Part shown: one piece after another, positions 36,240 to 45,440 of the stretch
Numbering within the stretch: the stretch's first letter is position 1
Layout of the letters: the number at the start of each line of letters is the position of its first letter
From: Vombatus ursinus
Lineage: Eukaryota > Chordata > Mammalia > Diprotodontia > Vombatidae
Length of the DNA: 64,000 bases
Assembly: GCF_900497805.2 (NCBI RefSeq)
Contig: NW_020954551.1
Span: 2,062,382 to 2,126,381, forward strand
Direction of reading: 5' to 3'
Notes under the pieces: model-generated
What the model saw: the letters and a program-made list of their open reading frames with translations, nothing else
Database searches by the model: none
Told to the model about the DNA's origin: nothing
Position numbers and translations under genes: made by a program

Positions 36240-37975
36240 AAAAAGCCAACAAAGCAATAGGATGGGGAATTCCTCCAACACTAGCCTCTCCCAATTTGAC
36301 CAGAGACGAGAAACAAGTTATCTGCAAGGCTCTATGTCAGGAGGTAGTACAAGTGGAAGGATCCCCTGAGAAAGCTTCAGAGTAGAGACCATGGAAGCCT
36401 GGGGAGCAGCAGCACCCAGTTACCAATGTGTTACTGCAGTGCTTGGATCCAGATGGCCCAAATCCAGGGGCTCCAAGTTCCCTAATACTCTGTTCTGAAA
36501 AATCAGAAAGGGTCCTTAAGATTTAGTACTTTGAACCTCAAAGATCAAGGAAGGCCTAACCCCAGGTAATGGAGGTCACCACATAAGAACCCAAAGACTC
36601 AATATCAGATCAAGCAGGGTCAAACATTCCACCTAAAAGCAAATCAGGACGCAGAACCTGGGCCTGATACAAAGCCTCAATTCATAAACTGAAGCTGTAG
36701 AGATAAGTAACTCAAAGAAAATACCAACTAATATCAAAAACATGTAGATCAAGAGATCCTCAAAAAGAAGGCTCTGAAAGCAATGTCTCAAAGGAAAAAA
36801 AAATGGATATTCCAAAAGGACTATACTGACACCTAGAATAAATGAAGCAAGATAAAAATTAAATAAAAGCTCTGGATAAAAGAAGTGGAAGAATAACAAA
36901 TAGTTTAGAAGGGAAAATGGTAATCAAGAAATGAAACTCCTGAAAATTGGAACAGACCAAAGAGAAATCAGTGATTCTGTGAAACAGCAAGAATTATAAG
37001 AACAAAATCAAAAGGTTGAAAAAATAAAAGGCAATATAAGATAGCTGATATCAAAAACAAAAAAATTTAGAAAGCAAATTTAAAGAGAGTTAATTAAAAA
37101 TCATTGGACTACCTGAAAACTATGATTTTTAAAAAAAGCAAGCCTGAATACCATATTTCCAGAAATCTTAAATAAAAACTGTCCAAGTCTATTTGAACCA
37201 GAAGATAAATATAGAAAGAATCCACCAATCAGCTCCTAAAAGGAAGCCCAAAAGGAAAAGTCCCTGGAATATCAGTCAAAATCTAGCTCCCACATCAAAG
37301 AAAAAAATACAGCAACCATCCAGAAAGAAGTTCAAGTACCAAAAAACCACAATGAGAATCACCTTACAAAAAAGGAAAGGCGATCTTGGAATGCATACAA
37401 AAAAAGGATATAAGCTCATGATCAAGAATAATACACCCTGAAAAGCTCAATATCATCTTATAGAGGAAAAAAAATGGACATTTAATGGAATTTCAAGCAT
37501 TCCTTTATGAAAAGACCAAAGTTTAATAGGAAACTAGGAAATACAAACACAAGATTCTAGAGAAACCTAGGAAGAGGAATATATTACTTAGGAAGATTTG
37601 TAGATATATTTGAGCAAATGAAAGGAGATGTAGGATGATGTGGTGCTAACATTCTGATGGGGAAAAAGGAACAAGAATCTCCAGACCCTAATGTCTTTAA
37701 AGAGGACTGAAGATGGTAAAAATGAACAGAGATCCTATAGCTGGATCAGTTCTGTTCAGAGGGTCTGATGATAAGAAAAGGGAGTTTTTTAATAAAGAAC
37801 GGGGTGGAACTCGCTATTTCTCATGATTGGGGTAGCTGAGAAGAAGAGTATATAAACAAGAGGGCAAGACACCGGGAGTAAGCATCATATTAACCTTGCT
37901 CTTACCTGAAAAGGAAAAAGAGGGTTGAACACACAAACAGCATAGTATAGAAGAAACCAAAAGGATCAAATCTCG
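36240..37975 (+). mobile_element. Old L1/HAL1 5'UTR + ORF1 relic
   Basis: An ORF1 remnant near 37193-37441 (NIERIHQSAPKRKPKRKS...) is preceded by a coiled-coil-like A-rich part, then by HAL1-type 3' sequence. Older than the two elements with clean duplications. Confidence 0.55.
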
Positions 37976-37984
37976 AGCAAGAAA

Positions 37985-38165
37985 CTGATGGCCTAATAGC
38001 AAGGAGTTCTTTACTTTCTGTGCCACAAAACCCTTTGAAGCCTGGTGAAGTCTATGGGTCCCTTCTCAGAATATTATCTTAAAATGCATAAAATAAAATA
38101 CATAGGATTACAAAGGAAACCAGTTATATTGAAATACAGTTATTAAAAAAAATTTAAGTTAAGAA
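37985..38165 (+). repeat. Ancient repeat shared with 2365-2575
   Basis: ccctttgaagcctggtgaag...ccttctcagaatattat...ggattacaaaggaaac. Unassigned family. Confidence 0.5.
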
Positions 38166-38204
38166 ATTCCTGAAAGTAAGGCCCAAGGAGTATTTCATAC
38201 TTAC

Positions 38205-39540
38205 TGTCAACTGATAAGACAAGGTCCAAACTACCAGAGGGGTGAAGAGTCAGAAAAAATAACAGCAAAATTAATTTGGAGGGATAAAATATTTAGAAAA
38301 TGAAAAAGTAGGAATAAAGAGGGTATAGCACTTCCAGGTGTCAAATTATATTATAAAGCAATAATCATCTAAATTCTTTGGTATTGGTATAAAAAACAGA
38401 AAATAGATCAGAGGAACATACTAGATAAGGAAGAATCAGAAACCAATTAAAGTCAATAATCAAGCATCCAATAAACATAAAAATATAAGACACTAAACTT
38501 TCTATTTAGAAAATCTGCTGGGTAAATTGGAAAGCAGTTTAGCAGAAATTAGGTTTACACCATCATCTTACACTAGATATCACAATAAACTTAAAATGGA
38601 TGTGTGACCTAAATATTAAAGGTCCTACTATAAAAAATATTGTAAAAATCAGTTATCTTTCAAAAGTGAAGGGAGAGAGTTCTTTAGCCAAAAGATATAG
38701 CAGATCACAAAGAATACAGTTTTGATTACATCAAGCTGAAAAACCTTTGAACAAAATCAATTAAGCTAGGATAAAAGCAAAGCCATCAAATAGAAAGAAG
38801 TCTTTGCATCAAATATCTGATACCAATATTAAGTCTTCTACCCAAGATACACAGTAAATTAACACAAATACTTAATCATTCCCAAAGAGAAAAGTATTAA
38901 GAAGCTATGAAAAGTTCTCAAAAGAATTGCAAACTACTCACAACTATGCAAAATATAGCTCCAAAGCACTGATAATAAAACTGCTAATCAACACACCTTC
39001 AAAGTTTTATCTCACACCCAGCAAATTGATAAAGATGGCAAAAGATGGGTATATGGTAACTGTTGGAGGGGCTATGGAAAGGCAGGTACACTAACATACT
39101 ATCGTCGTAACTCTGACCATCCAACCATTCTGGACAGCAATTTGTAATTATTCTGCTTAAAAAGCGATTAATAAGGCCAACCCTTTTAATCACTTGGTAT
39201 TTATACCCTCAAAAAGATAAAAGACACAAACAAAAGTCCTCAGAACATTAAACATATGTACATATATATTTATATACACACATATATATACACATATATA
39301 GCAGCAGGCATTATGATAGCCAATAATTAGAAACAAAGTGCTGGCCAGTAAACAAAACAGTGGTAGGTGACTAGAATGGAATATTACTGTACTGTAAGGA
39401 ACAAAGAATATGAAGAATTCAGAGAAGCATGGGAAGGTTTAGATGACCTGATGCAAAGTGAAGCAAGCCGCTGGACAAATAACACAGACAACTATAACAA
39501 TGTGATATGATCAGAGATGAGGAAACTGTGGCCCTGAGAG
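38205..39540 (+). mobile_element. Older L1 fragment (ORF2 end + 3'UTR)
   Basis: Same subfamily as the target of the minus-strand HAL1 (tcacacccagcaaattgataaagatggc; gcaaagtgaagcaag). Contains a TA/CA-rich run at 39255-39300. Confidence 0.75.
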
Positions 39541-39584
39541 TACCTTCCAGCAGAATGCCTCGTTTGAATATTTGCACATACTTT

Positions 39585-39665
39585 GTTCCGGCCACAGACT
39601 ATAAGCCCCTGGAGGGAAAGGGCTGTCTTTGTATCACGCCTAACACAGTGGCTAGCACCTCCTGA
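39585..39665 (+). repeat. L2-derived 3' end, short
   Basis: ccacagactataagcccctgg...cgcctaacacagtggctagc. Confidence 0.5.
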
Positions 39666-39947
39666 GCCTCTCCGGGCATTAGCGGCCCATTTCTGCTCGG
39701 CACTGTGCGAGGCCTGACGATTGTAACACGAGGGAGTCTGGCCTAAATTCTACGAAAGCGATTTAAAGCCAGGCGCGGGTTACTGCCCAGGGAGGGAGCT
39801 CTGCCGCTGCTACCCGGGCCGCCTCGGGCTTCGGCCTCTGTCTCGGTCTCCCAAGAGAAGGGGCCGGGCCGGGCCTCCCACAAGGTGGTCCGGATGCGGG
39901 GGGGGAGGGGGGCACTCACGCGGCACCCCGACGCTGCGGGGGCTCAC

Positions 39948-40272
39948 CTATGGTCAGCGTCAAGTTCCACGAGAAGCGCTGGTTGTGCCGCAGCCCAGGC
40001 AGCGTCTCCGCGAACAGGCCGAGGAGGGGCCGCACAGCGGCGATCAGCAGCCGGCGCAGCAGCGAACCCCAGGCATGCCCCTTGCGGCCGCCGCCCCCCG
40101 ACAGGTGGATGGACGCAGGCGACGAGGGTCGCGGCCCCTTGCTGCACTTGTCCTCGGTATGAGGCCTCCGCTTGCCGCTGCCCATGCCCCGGCGGCTGCG
40201 CACGGGGCATCGGGGGGCCTGGACCCCCTTGGACGGAACGTCCTTGTTCTTGCTCCTCGTTTGCACGACCAT
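39948..40272 (-). CDS. DPY19L1: DPY19L1 coding exon 1 (start codon; N-terminal cytosolic tail)
   Basis: The ATG at 40272-40270 opens MVVQTRSKNKDVPSK, and the exon gives 108 residues plus one base. It ends in ...NQRFSWNLTLTI at a consensus donor (ATAG|GTGAGC; GT at 39947-39946). The tail is basic, Ser/Pro/Gly-rich and of low complexity, as is usual for this poorly conserved N-terminus. A more hydrophobic stretch (LLRRLLIAAVRPLLGLF) is followed by the start of the first membrane segment. The start context is strong (A at -3, G at +4). GC content is far above that of the other exons because the exon lies in the promoter CpG island. Long ORFs in other frames of this exon reflect base composition and are not listed. 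An upstream out-of-frame ATG lies 8 nt away (see the separate entry). Confidence 0.92.
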
Positions 40273-40280
40273 CTTCTCAT
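40044..40280 (-). promoter_or_regulatory. Upstream ATG / overlapping uORF in the DPY19L1 leader
   Basis: An ATG at 40280-40278 lies 8 nt before the DPY19L1 ATG in another frame. It opens a 78-codon ORF (MRRWSCKRGARTRTF...) that overlaps exon 1 and stops at 40044. Its context (A at -3, A at +4) is weaker than that of the main start. Directly before it is a perfect 16-bp palindrome, GTCCCCGCGCGGGGAC (40282-40297), which could fold in the leader RNA. Whether the transcript includes this ATG depends on the unmapped start site. Confidence 0.45.
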
Positions 40281-40416
40281 AGTCCCCGCGCGGGGACCGG
40301 CCTGAGCCAACAGCAGAGGCCTGGCTGCCGGCGGAGGCGGCCCGCCGCCGCCAGCCTCAACTGCTCCTCGCTCCGCCCACCGTTGCCTCTCCTCAGGTTG
40401 TCACGGTGACCGCTGG

Positions 40417-40457
40417 ACGTCCGCGAGGCCACGACGTCCGCGAGGCCACGACATCCG
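40417..40457. repeat. 17-bp CpG-rich tandem repeat in the promoter
   Basis: acgtccgcgaggccacg occurs twice in tandem (40417-40433, 40434-40450), then begins again (acatccg). Confidence 0.95.
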
Positions 40458-40489
40458 GCAACCGCGTGCCGGCTCCTGCTGCGCGCGCA

Positions 40490-40665
40490 GACTCTCCTCT
40501 CACTGCGCAGCCTCCCGGCCCTTGGCAGCCTGGGGACCACATGCAACCTCTCCTCCCAGTGCGCAGCCTCCCGNNNNNNNNNNAGCCTGGGGACCACATG
40601 CAACCTCTCCTCCCAGTGCGCAGCCTCCCGGCCCTTAGAAGCCAGGAGACCACGTGCAGCTTCCT
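40490..40665. repeat. Minisatellite, about 56-bp unit, with a 10-N gap (40574-40583)
   Basis: About three units of ctctcctcccagtgcgcagc...ggggaccacatgcaac. The Ns replace about 9 expected bases (gcccttggc) of the second unit, so the gap is in phase with the repeat. Confidence 0.9.
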
Positions 40666-40917
40666 GTCTTCATCCCAACTCCTTTTTCTCTGGGTTGTTT
40701 ACATGTGGGTAGCTGTGGCTACTCAAGTGTCAGACTCCTACTTAGGATTTGGTTATTTTCTTCTTTTTATTTGTAATGTGCCAATTAGCGAACACAAGTA
40801 TTTCAATATACAAAGAACAAATGAAGATTGTATAAGAATCTCAATATTTCTGGTTAATTGGATATTAAATTGAAAATTTACCAAATGAAATAATAGGTGG
40901 AAAAACACTTTGCAGCC

Positions 40918-41195
40918 CTTGAGGGGCAATTAGGTGTCCTGGTGGAAGGAGGGCTGGATTTGGAGGCAGGGAGATTGGATCAAAAATCAGAATGTGTGTG
41001 TCAGACATTCCAAAGCTGTGTGTGACCCTGACACTTAACCACATCTACCCTCAGCTTCTTCATCTGTTAAATGGGAATAATAATAGTACCTCACAGCTAC
41101 CTCTCAGGAGTGTTTTGAGGACAAAATTAGATAACTGATATGAAAATCTTTGCAAACATTAAGCGATATGAATATCATCATCAACATAATATAAT
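40918..41195 (+). repeat. MIR
   Basis: gaggggcaattaggtgtcct..., ccctgacacttaaccaca, cttcttcatctgttaaatgggaataataatagtacctcac. Confidence 0.8.
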
Positions 41196-41397
41196 GGCAA
41201 AGGGCTTTGGGGACCGTGAGAAGCAGCTAAGTGGCATGATGGATTAAGTCCTGGATTGGAGTTGGGGGACCACCGTCAGATCATTAGCCTAGAATTCCAT
41301 ATAAATTTTATGGATAGACATAGAGAATAAACTTGTGATTTCACTGATAGAGTGAACTGCTCATTGAAAGTTCCTTTTTATCATTTCAGGTGGACAG

Positions 41398-41471
41398 CCC
41401 CTCATCCCAGTGTGCAGCCTCACCCTTGGCAGCCAGGGGACCACGTGCAGCCTCTCCTCCCAGTGCGCAGC
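41398..41471. repeat. Displaced piece of the 56-bp minisatellite
   Basis: cccctcatcccagtgtgcag...cccttggcagccaggggacc...ctctcctcccagtgcgcagc repeats about 1.3 units, 730 bp from the main array. Confidence 0.85.
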
Positions 41472-41680
41472 TTTCAGTCTTAGGATATCACCCAAAACAC
41501 TGAAAGGTTTTGACTTACCCAGGGTCCCATAGGCCATTTGTGTCAGAGGTGAGACTTAAGGTCATCCTGTCTCTGAGGTTTCTCCTTAGTGTTTACAGGT
41601 GAGGAAGTGCTGTAATTGTGAGGGGGGGGACTCAGGGCCAAGAAGACCAGAGTTCAAGTTCCATCCAATTGTAAACACAT

Positions 41681-42031
41681 GATAGTAATAGTGGTGATGA
41701 CGGTAGTGGGGTGGTGGTGGTGGTGGTGGTGGTGGTGGTGGTGGTGGTGGTGGTAGTAGTAATAGTGGTGGTGGTGGTGGTGGTAGTAGTAATAGTGGTG
41801 GTGGTGGTGGTGGTGGTGGTGGTGATGGTTGTAGTAATTGCAATAGTAGTGGGAATAGTGTCAAGGTGGTAGTAGTAGAAGAAGAAGAAGTGGTGGTGGT
41901 GGTAGTTATAGTAGTAGTTGCAGTAGTAGTGGTAGTAGTCATGGCAGTGGTGGTAATAGTAGCAGTAGTAGTGGCAGTGGTAGTGATAACAGGTGTAGTA
42001 GTGGTGGCGGTAGTAGTAGCAGCAGCAGCAA
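41681..42031. repeat. GGT/AGT triplet tract, about 350 bp
   Basis: Uninterrupted blocks of ggt up to about 15 units alternate with agt, agc and aga triplets. Open frames through it on both strands (poly-Val one way, poly-Thr/Pro the other) come from the repeat. Confidence 0.97.
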
Positions 42032-42309
42032 GATTTCTCTGTTGTTCTGTGCCCCACTTGTGCATTTTTTTGGTTTTCTTCTATCTAATTTTTTGAGAAG
42101 CACCGTTTTGCATTTCTATTAGACACACTAACTATCTCCCCGTCTAGTGAAGGTCTCTTTTCCAAAATGTATTAACTTGATTCCTACTAATTTCTTAGCT
42201 TGTAAACATCAGATGAAATAGCTGAATAATGATTTTTGAGAAACTATATGATAAGACAAATAGGAAAAGGACGCTTATAGATGGAAAAGTCCTCAATCCA
42301 ATTTAAGGA

Positions 42310-42545
42310 AGAGCTTTTCTGCCTCCTCAGTGCCATATATTGTACTAAATTCTGGAACTACAAAAAACAAAAATGAAACAGTCCCTGCCCTCAAGGAGCT
42401 TACATTTTATAATGGAGAAACAACAGGTACACAGGCAAATGAAAACAGACACAGCAAATATTAAATAGTTTGGGTGATCAGGGCACTGAGAACTGGGAAA
42501 ATTCAGAAAGGTTTCATGCAGTTCATATCTCACCTAAACTTTTAA
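42310..42545. repeat. Ancient mammal-wide repeat
   Basis: cagtccctgccctcaaggagcttacatttta, the same motif as at 20-55 and 60565-60590. Family not assigned. Confidence 0.45.
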
Positions 42546-42879
42546 GGCCACTAGGGGGCTAGAAAATATTTAAATTTACAAGACGTGTAATAATAGCTAT
42601 AACCAGCAGATGGTAGAGAAAGCATATAAAACCAACATTTCAATTGAAAGGTTTTCTAATGTTTTAATGAATTTTTAAAAGGTGTAATTTCTGCTGTTGT
42701 TAGAAGTAAATCAGTTTAATAAATAAAACAGAATAAACAATTCTAAATGCAATTCAGATGATAGAATTATATTGCCTATGTTGCTTATGAAAATAAATTA
42801 GGCCTCTATCCTATTTGGTATTTTATTTTGAAATAATGTTAGACTTGATTTAATTGTTTCAAATAATTTTCTATGATAT

Positions 42880-43135
42880 TTTCAATCCGTGGACTGGTCA
42901 CATGGTAAAAGCAAGAGATAACTGATGGGCAACCCATGGACTCCACTGGTGATCTTATGAAGCCAAGAGAAAGTGTGGAAGGCCCCCAGCACGTTAGATG
43001 GACGTCCTGTGGCAAATATGTGGAAGGGCACAGAAATGAATCATGAGGAATGGAAAGCCTGGATGGCTTGTGATTGGCATCCCTAGGAGCAGTGTTCACT
43101 GATATGAGATCACAGTTTCGCTTGAATATTTTTGA
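42880..43135 (+). mobile_element. RTE-type LINE fragment (end of ORF)
   Basis: The plus frame reads WTGHMVKARDN.WATHGLHW and then YEAKRKCGRPPARWTSCG. The pattern GH(V/M)...R...KR.RGRPPARW is typical of the C-terminal end of RTE polyproteins. Stops interrupt it. The 115-codon minus-strand ORF over it is a shadow. Confidence 0.65.
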
Positions 43136-43244
43136 GTATTTTCTATCAGATTTTGACTTGATGGAAACACTGGTATCCAAATGCATAGGCTAAAGTGAAT
43201 ACTAAGGTATATATGATAGAAGATAAGTGTGGATAGTTTAGAGG

Positions 43245-43385
43245 AGCAGATCTGGAGCTAGAAGGGAGAGCTTTGAGAAGCCATCCAATCCAACCCCTCA
43301 AAGGTCTTATGTGACTTGCCCAGGATCAGTCAGAGAGTATTAGAATTTAGATCTGAACTCAAGTCAAGCATCCTGTGCATGATGT
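43245..43385 (-). repeat. MIR-like fragment
   Basis: tccaacccctcaaaggtcttatgtgacttgcccaggatcagtcagagag. Confidence 0.55.
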
Positions 43386-43445
43386 ATAATATATATGGTA
43401 GTTACTTCACATGGTTATTTTGAGGCTTCAGTGATGTAAAGCATG

Positions 43446-43469
43446 TGTAAATTTACATGTAAATTTACA
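43446..43469. repeat. Perfect 24-bp palindrome
   Basis: Centre CA|TG at 43457/43458; arms tgtaaatttaca. Related half-units follow at 43470-43500. Confidence 0.9.
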
Positions 43470-43769
43470 TTTATATCATATGTAAAGCACGATGTAAATT
43501 TAACTTGTTATTCTACAAAAAAGGCAGTTTTACTTTTGAAGTTGTACACCAATTAATTTCCTACATATAAAAGATAATTTTATCTGTTGATCAAAGACTT
43601 GGGATTTAAAAGCCAAAATGTTAATCTAATGGAACAGCATTTATTTCTTCTAAAGTAAGGTCACAAAAATTCTTTAATATTAACCGTATGTTCCCGCAAA
43701 TCTGTTTTATTAGTCTAATGATGTCAGGTTGACCCATTTACCTATCTTAAGGAATCTGTTAAAATTCTG

Positions 43770-44095
43770 CTGCTATAATATCAACAACAATGATAAAGTA
43801 TTTGAAAGTTCACAAATGGACTTTTCTCACAACAACCCTGTGAGTTCAATAGTACAATAACTTATCTACATGTAGATATGATATACTACATATGTGTATA
43901 TGATGTTATATCTACATATGTGTTTGTATGTACACAAATACACACAATAACTACCATTTTATATATGAAGAAATTAGATCCCAAAGAAGACAAGTGGCTT
44001 GCTTCTGATTACACAGCTAAATAAATATGAGATGCTGGATTTGAACCCAGGTATCTGACACTATGTCCAACCCTGTTTCTGTTATACCTTGCCGC
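43770..44095 (-). repeat. MIR with an internal TA-rich run
   Basis: cacaacaaccctgtgagttcaatag, ttttatatatgaagaaattag, gcttctgattacacagctaa and gatttgaacccaggta are the antisense MIR; 43860-43950 is a TA/TG expansion inside it. Confidence 0.65.
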
Positions 44096-44637
44096 CTGAG
44101 CAAGTTGGTTTGATCTAACAATGATATCTTTGTGCATGCTCATTTTATAAAATCAGCCTCTGCAAGGCAAAATCGTTACAAGTTGAGTCAATTCTTTTAT
44201 AAACAGTAGATTGGTCGCCATTGAATTATTATGCTAGGGCCTTTTTTAGATAAAAATCAGGGCATAACCTCTTTTTCTGAAATGAAATTCAAAACTGTAC
44301 TGTTTCACTGGTATACACACGTGACTTCAATGCCAATATATTTGTCTATTACCTATAGCTCCCATAGGCCTCCTCATTCTGAGACCTCCAATTGGCTACC
44401 CAAGTGTGGAAGTGTTTTGTACTTCCAAATCCTCTCAAATTATAGCTTATGAGCCCCCACTAATGTTTTGTTTTATTTTATCTTATGTCTTGTTTTACCA
44501 CTAAGCCCAGTGACACCCAGTTCACAACAAAGAGATTTGAATTAGCTGGTGGTATACATGAAATAGTAATGTTTCATTTTCTATAAACCTGGAACTCCTT
44601 CTCCCATGAATATATAATGGGATAAGTGAACTTTGAT

Positions 44638-44700
44638 TAGAATTCATCCACATATGGGAACACCAAAGGCCGGGGTGCCTATGTGAAGGGATGAATTCTA
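44638..44700. repeat. Inverted repeat / hairpin
   Basis: 12-bp arms tagaattcatcc (44638-44649) and ggatgaattcta (44689-44700), extended by cacata/tatgtg with a bulge; the loop is about 25 bp. Confidence 0.85.
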
Positions 44701-44829
44701 GAATGTATATGACCAGGGCGCATACATGGAAAGATGACTAATATTTCAAAGCTTCAAATATCTCCATGCTGCCCTCTGCCGGGCGTGGTTCCCAGCTGTG
44801 TTGCATTTCAGCTGTTTCCAGTCGAGCAC

Positions 44830-45185
44830 TGATTTTCACCAGATAGCACTTCCAATGTTCTTGCCAGGAGCAGCTCTGGACTCCAGCCGCTCGTCCACTT
44901 GAGCTTTAGGGTCATCTAACGTCCTGTACAACATCTGCTGGGTTGTTGTGGTTACAGTTTTTTCATCAACACTTTTAGCAACTTCCGCTAAACACTGAGT
45001 ACTATGGGTCATAAGCCTCTGTATTGCAGAGGAAAGGCTACAGATATTTCAACTTGCCTTTTCAGCCTCCTTCTGGGTCTCAGCTAGGCTCCTTAATTGA
45101 ACTGCTACCTTCACAACTACCTGCAATTCAGTCCTCCATTGACTGGAAGTGTTGTACTTAGTAATCCTTTCCCTGGCAGAGAGGG
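44830..45185 (-). pseudogene. Possible degenerate coding fragment, unrecognised
   Basis: The minus strand carries a nearly open frame of about 115 codons with one internal stop. It includes LAETQKEAEKAS, then NICSLSSAIQRLMTHSTQC and LAEVAKSVDEKTVTTTTQQM, ending at TGA. Composition is that of an amphipathic helix or coiled-coil protein rather than of L1. I do not recognise the family. It has no splice sites and no start codon in frame, so a fragment of a processed pseudogene is the most likely reading. It abuts a CR1/L3 fragment on the right. Confidence 0.3.
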
Positions 45186-45189
45186 ACGT

Positions 45190-45440
45190 TTAACATTTTA
45201 ACATTTTTATCAATAACTTAGATAAAGTCATAGATAATATATTTGCCAAATTGTCAGGTGACTTGAAGTGGGTGAGGTAGCTAGTCCAAGATCCAAAGGG
45301 ATCATCTTGAGAGCCTAGAATGACGGGCTGAATAGAATACGATTGTATTTAGTAAAAGTAAACAAACAGTTCTACACTTAGTTAAAAAAAATAAAATAAA
45401 AACCTCTCAAGTACAGGATGGAGTATGCTTGGCTATGAGA
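45190..45440 (+). mobile_element. CR1/L3-like fragment
   Basis: ttatcaataacttagataaagtcatagata...atttgccaaattgtcagg...ttacacttagtt-type text corresponds to the segment at about 6350-6520. Confidence 0.6.

Larger units (their letters stand above)
7308..40272 (-). other. DPY19L1: DPY19L1 gene, 5' part (five coding exons, incomplete)
   Basis: Five minus-strand exons join in frame (325+25+88+138+121 nt; phases 1,2,0,0,1) into about 232 residues that match the N-terminal third of DPY-19-like 1. Family knowledge: DPY19 proteins are multi-pass ER enzymes of the GT-C class that transfer mannose from dolichol-phosphate-mannose to tryptophan (C-mannosylation), for example in thrombospondin repeats. 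DPY19L1 was chosen over L2, L3 and L4 because exon 5 reads MDLTGIRTKVCW...RG, like L1, where L2 has MNLFGLETKTCW. Introns are 22.2, 2.4, 2.6 and 5.0 kb; intron 5 runs off the left edge. The next expected exon (LGDPACFY...) was not seen in 1-7300. Recognition is by remembered family sequence, not a search. Confidence 0.93.
39760..40660 (-). promoter_or_regulatory. DPY19L1: CpG-island promoter of DPY19L1
   Basis: This block of about 900 bp is GC-rich and dense in CpG, in sharp contrast to the AT-rich surroundings. It spans the 5' leader, exon 1 and the start of intron 1. I see no TATA box, so initiation is likely dispersed; the transcription start is not resolved. Upstream of the ATG lie a GCGCGCGC-type run (about 40476-40486), a GTCACGGTGAC near-palindrome (about 40400), and the tandem repeats listed separately. 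A bidirectional role is possible, but I see no gene starting to the right. Confidence 0.8.

Noticed and set aside
39885-40653. Several ORFs of 80-170 codons on both strands in the CpG island
   Set aside because: GC-rich DNA has few stops. Only the minus frame starting at 40272 joins the DPY19L1 exons in phase; some of the others run through the N gap.
41586-42096. Long ORFs on both strands (poly-Val; poly-Thr/Pro)
   Set aside because: They are created by the GGT/AGT triplet tract; any frame of such a repeat stays open.
42839-43186. 115-codon minus-strand ORF
   Set aside because: It is the shadow of an RTE fragment on the plus strand; no splice or protein match.
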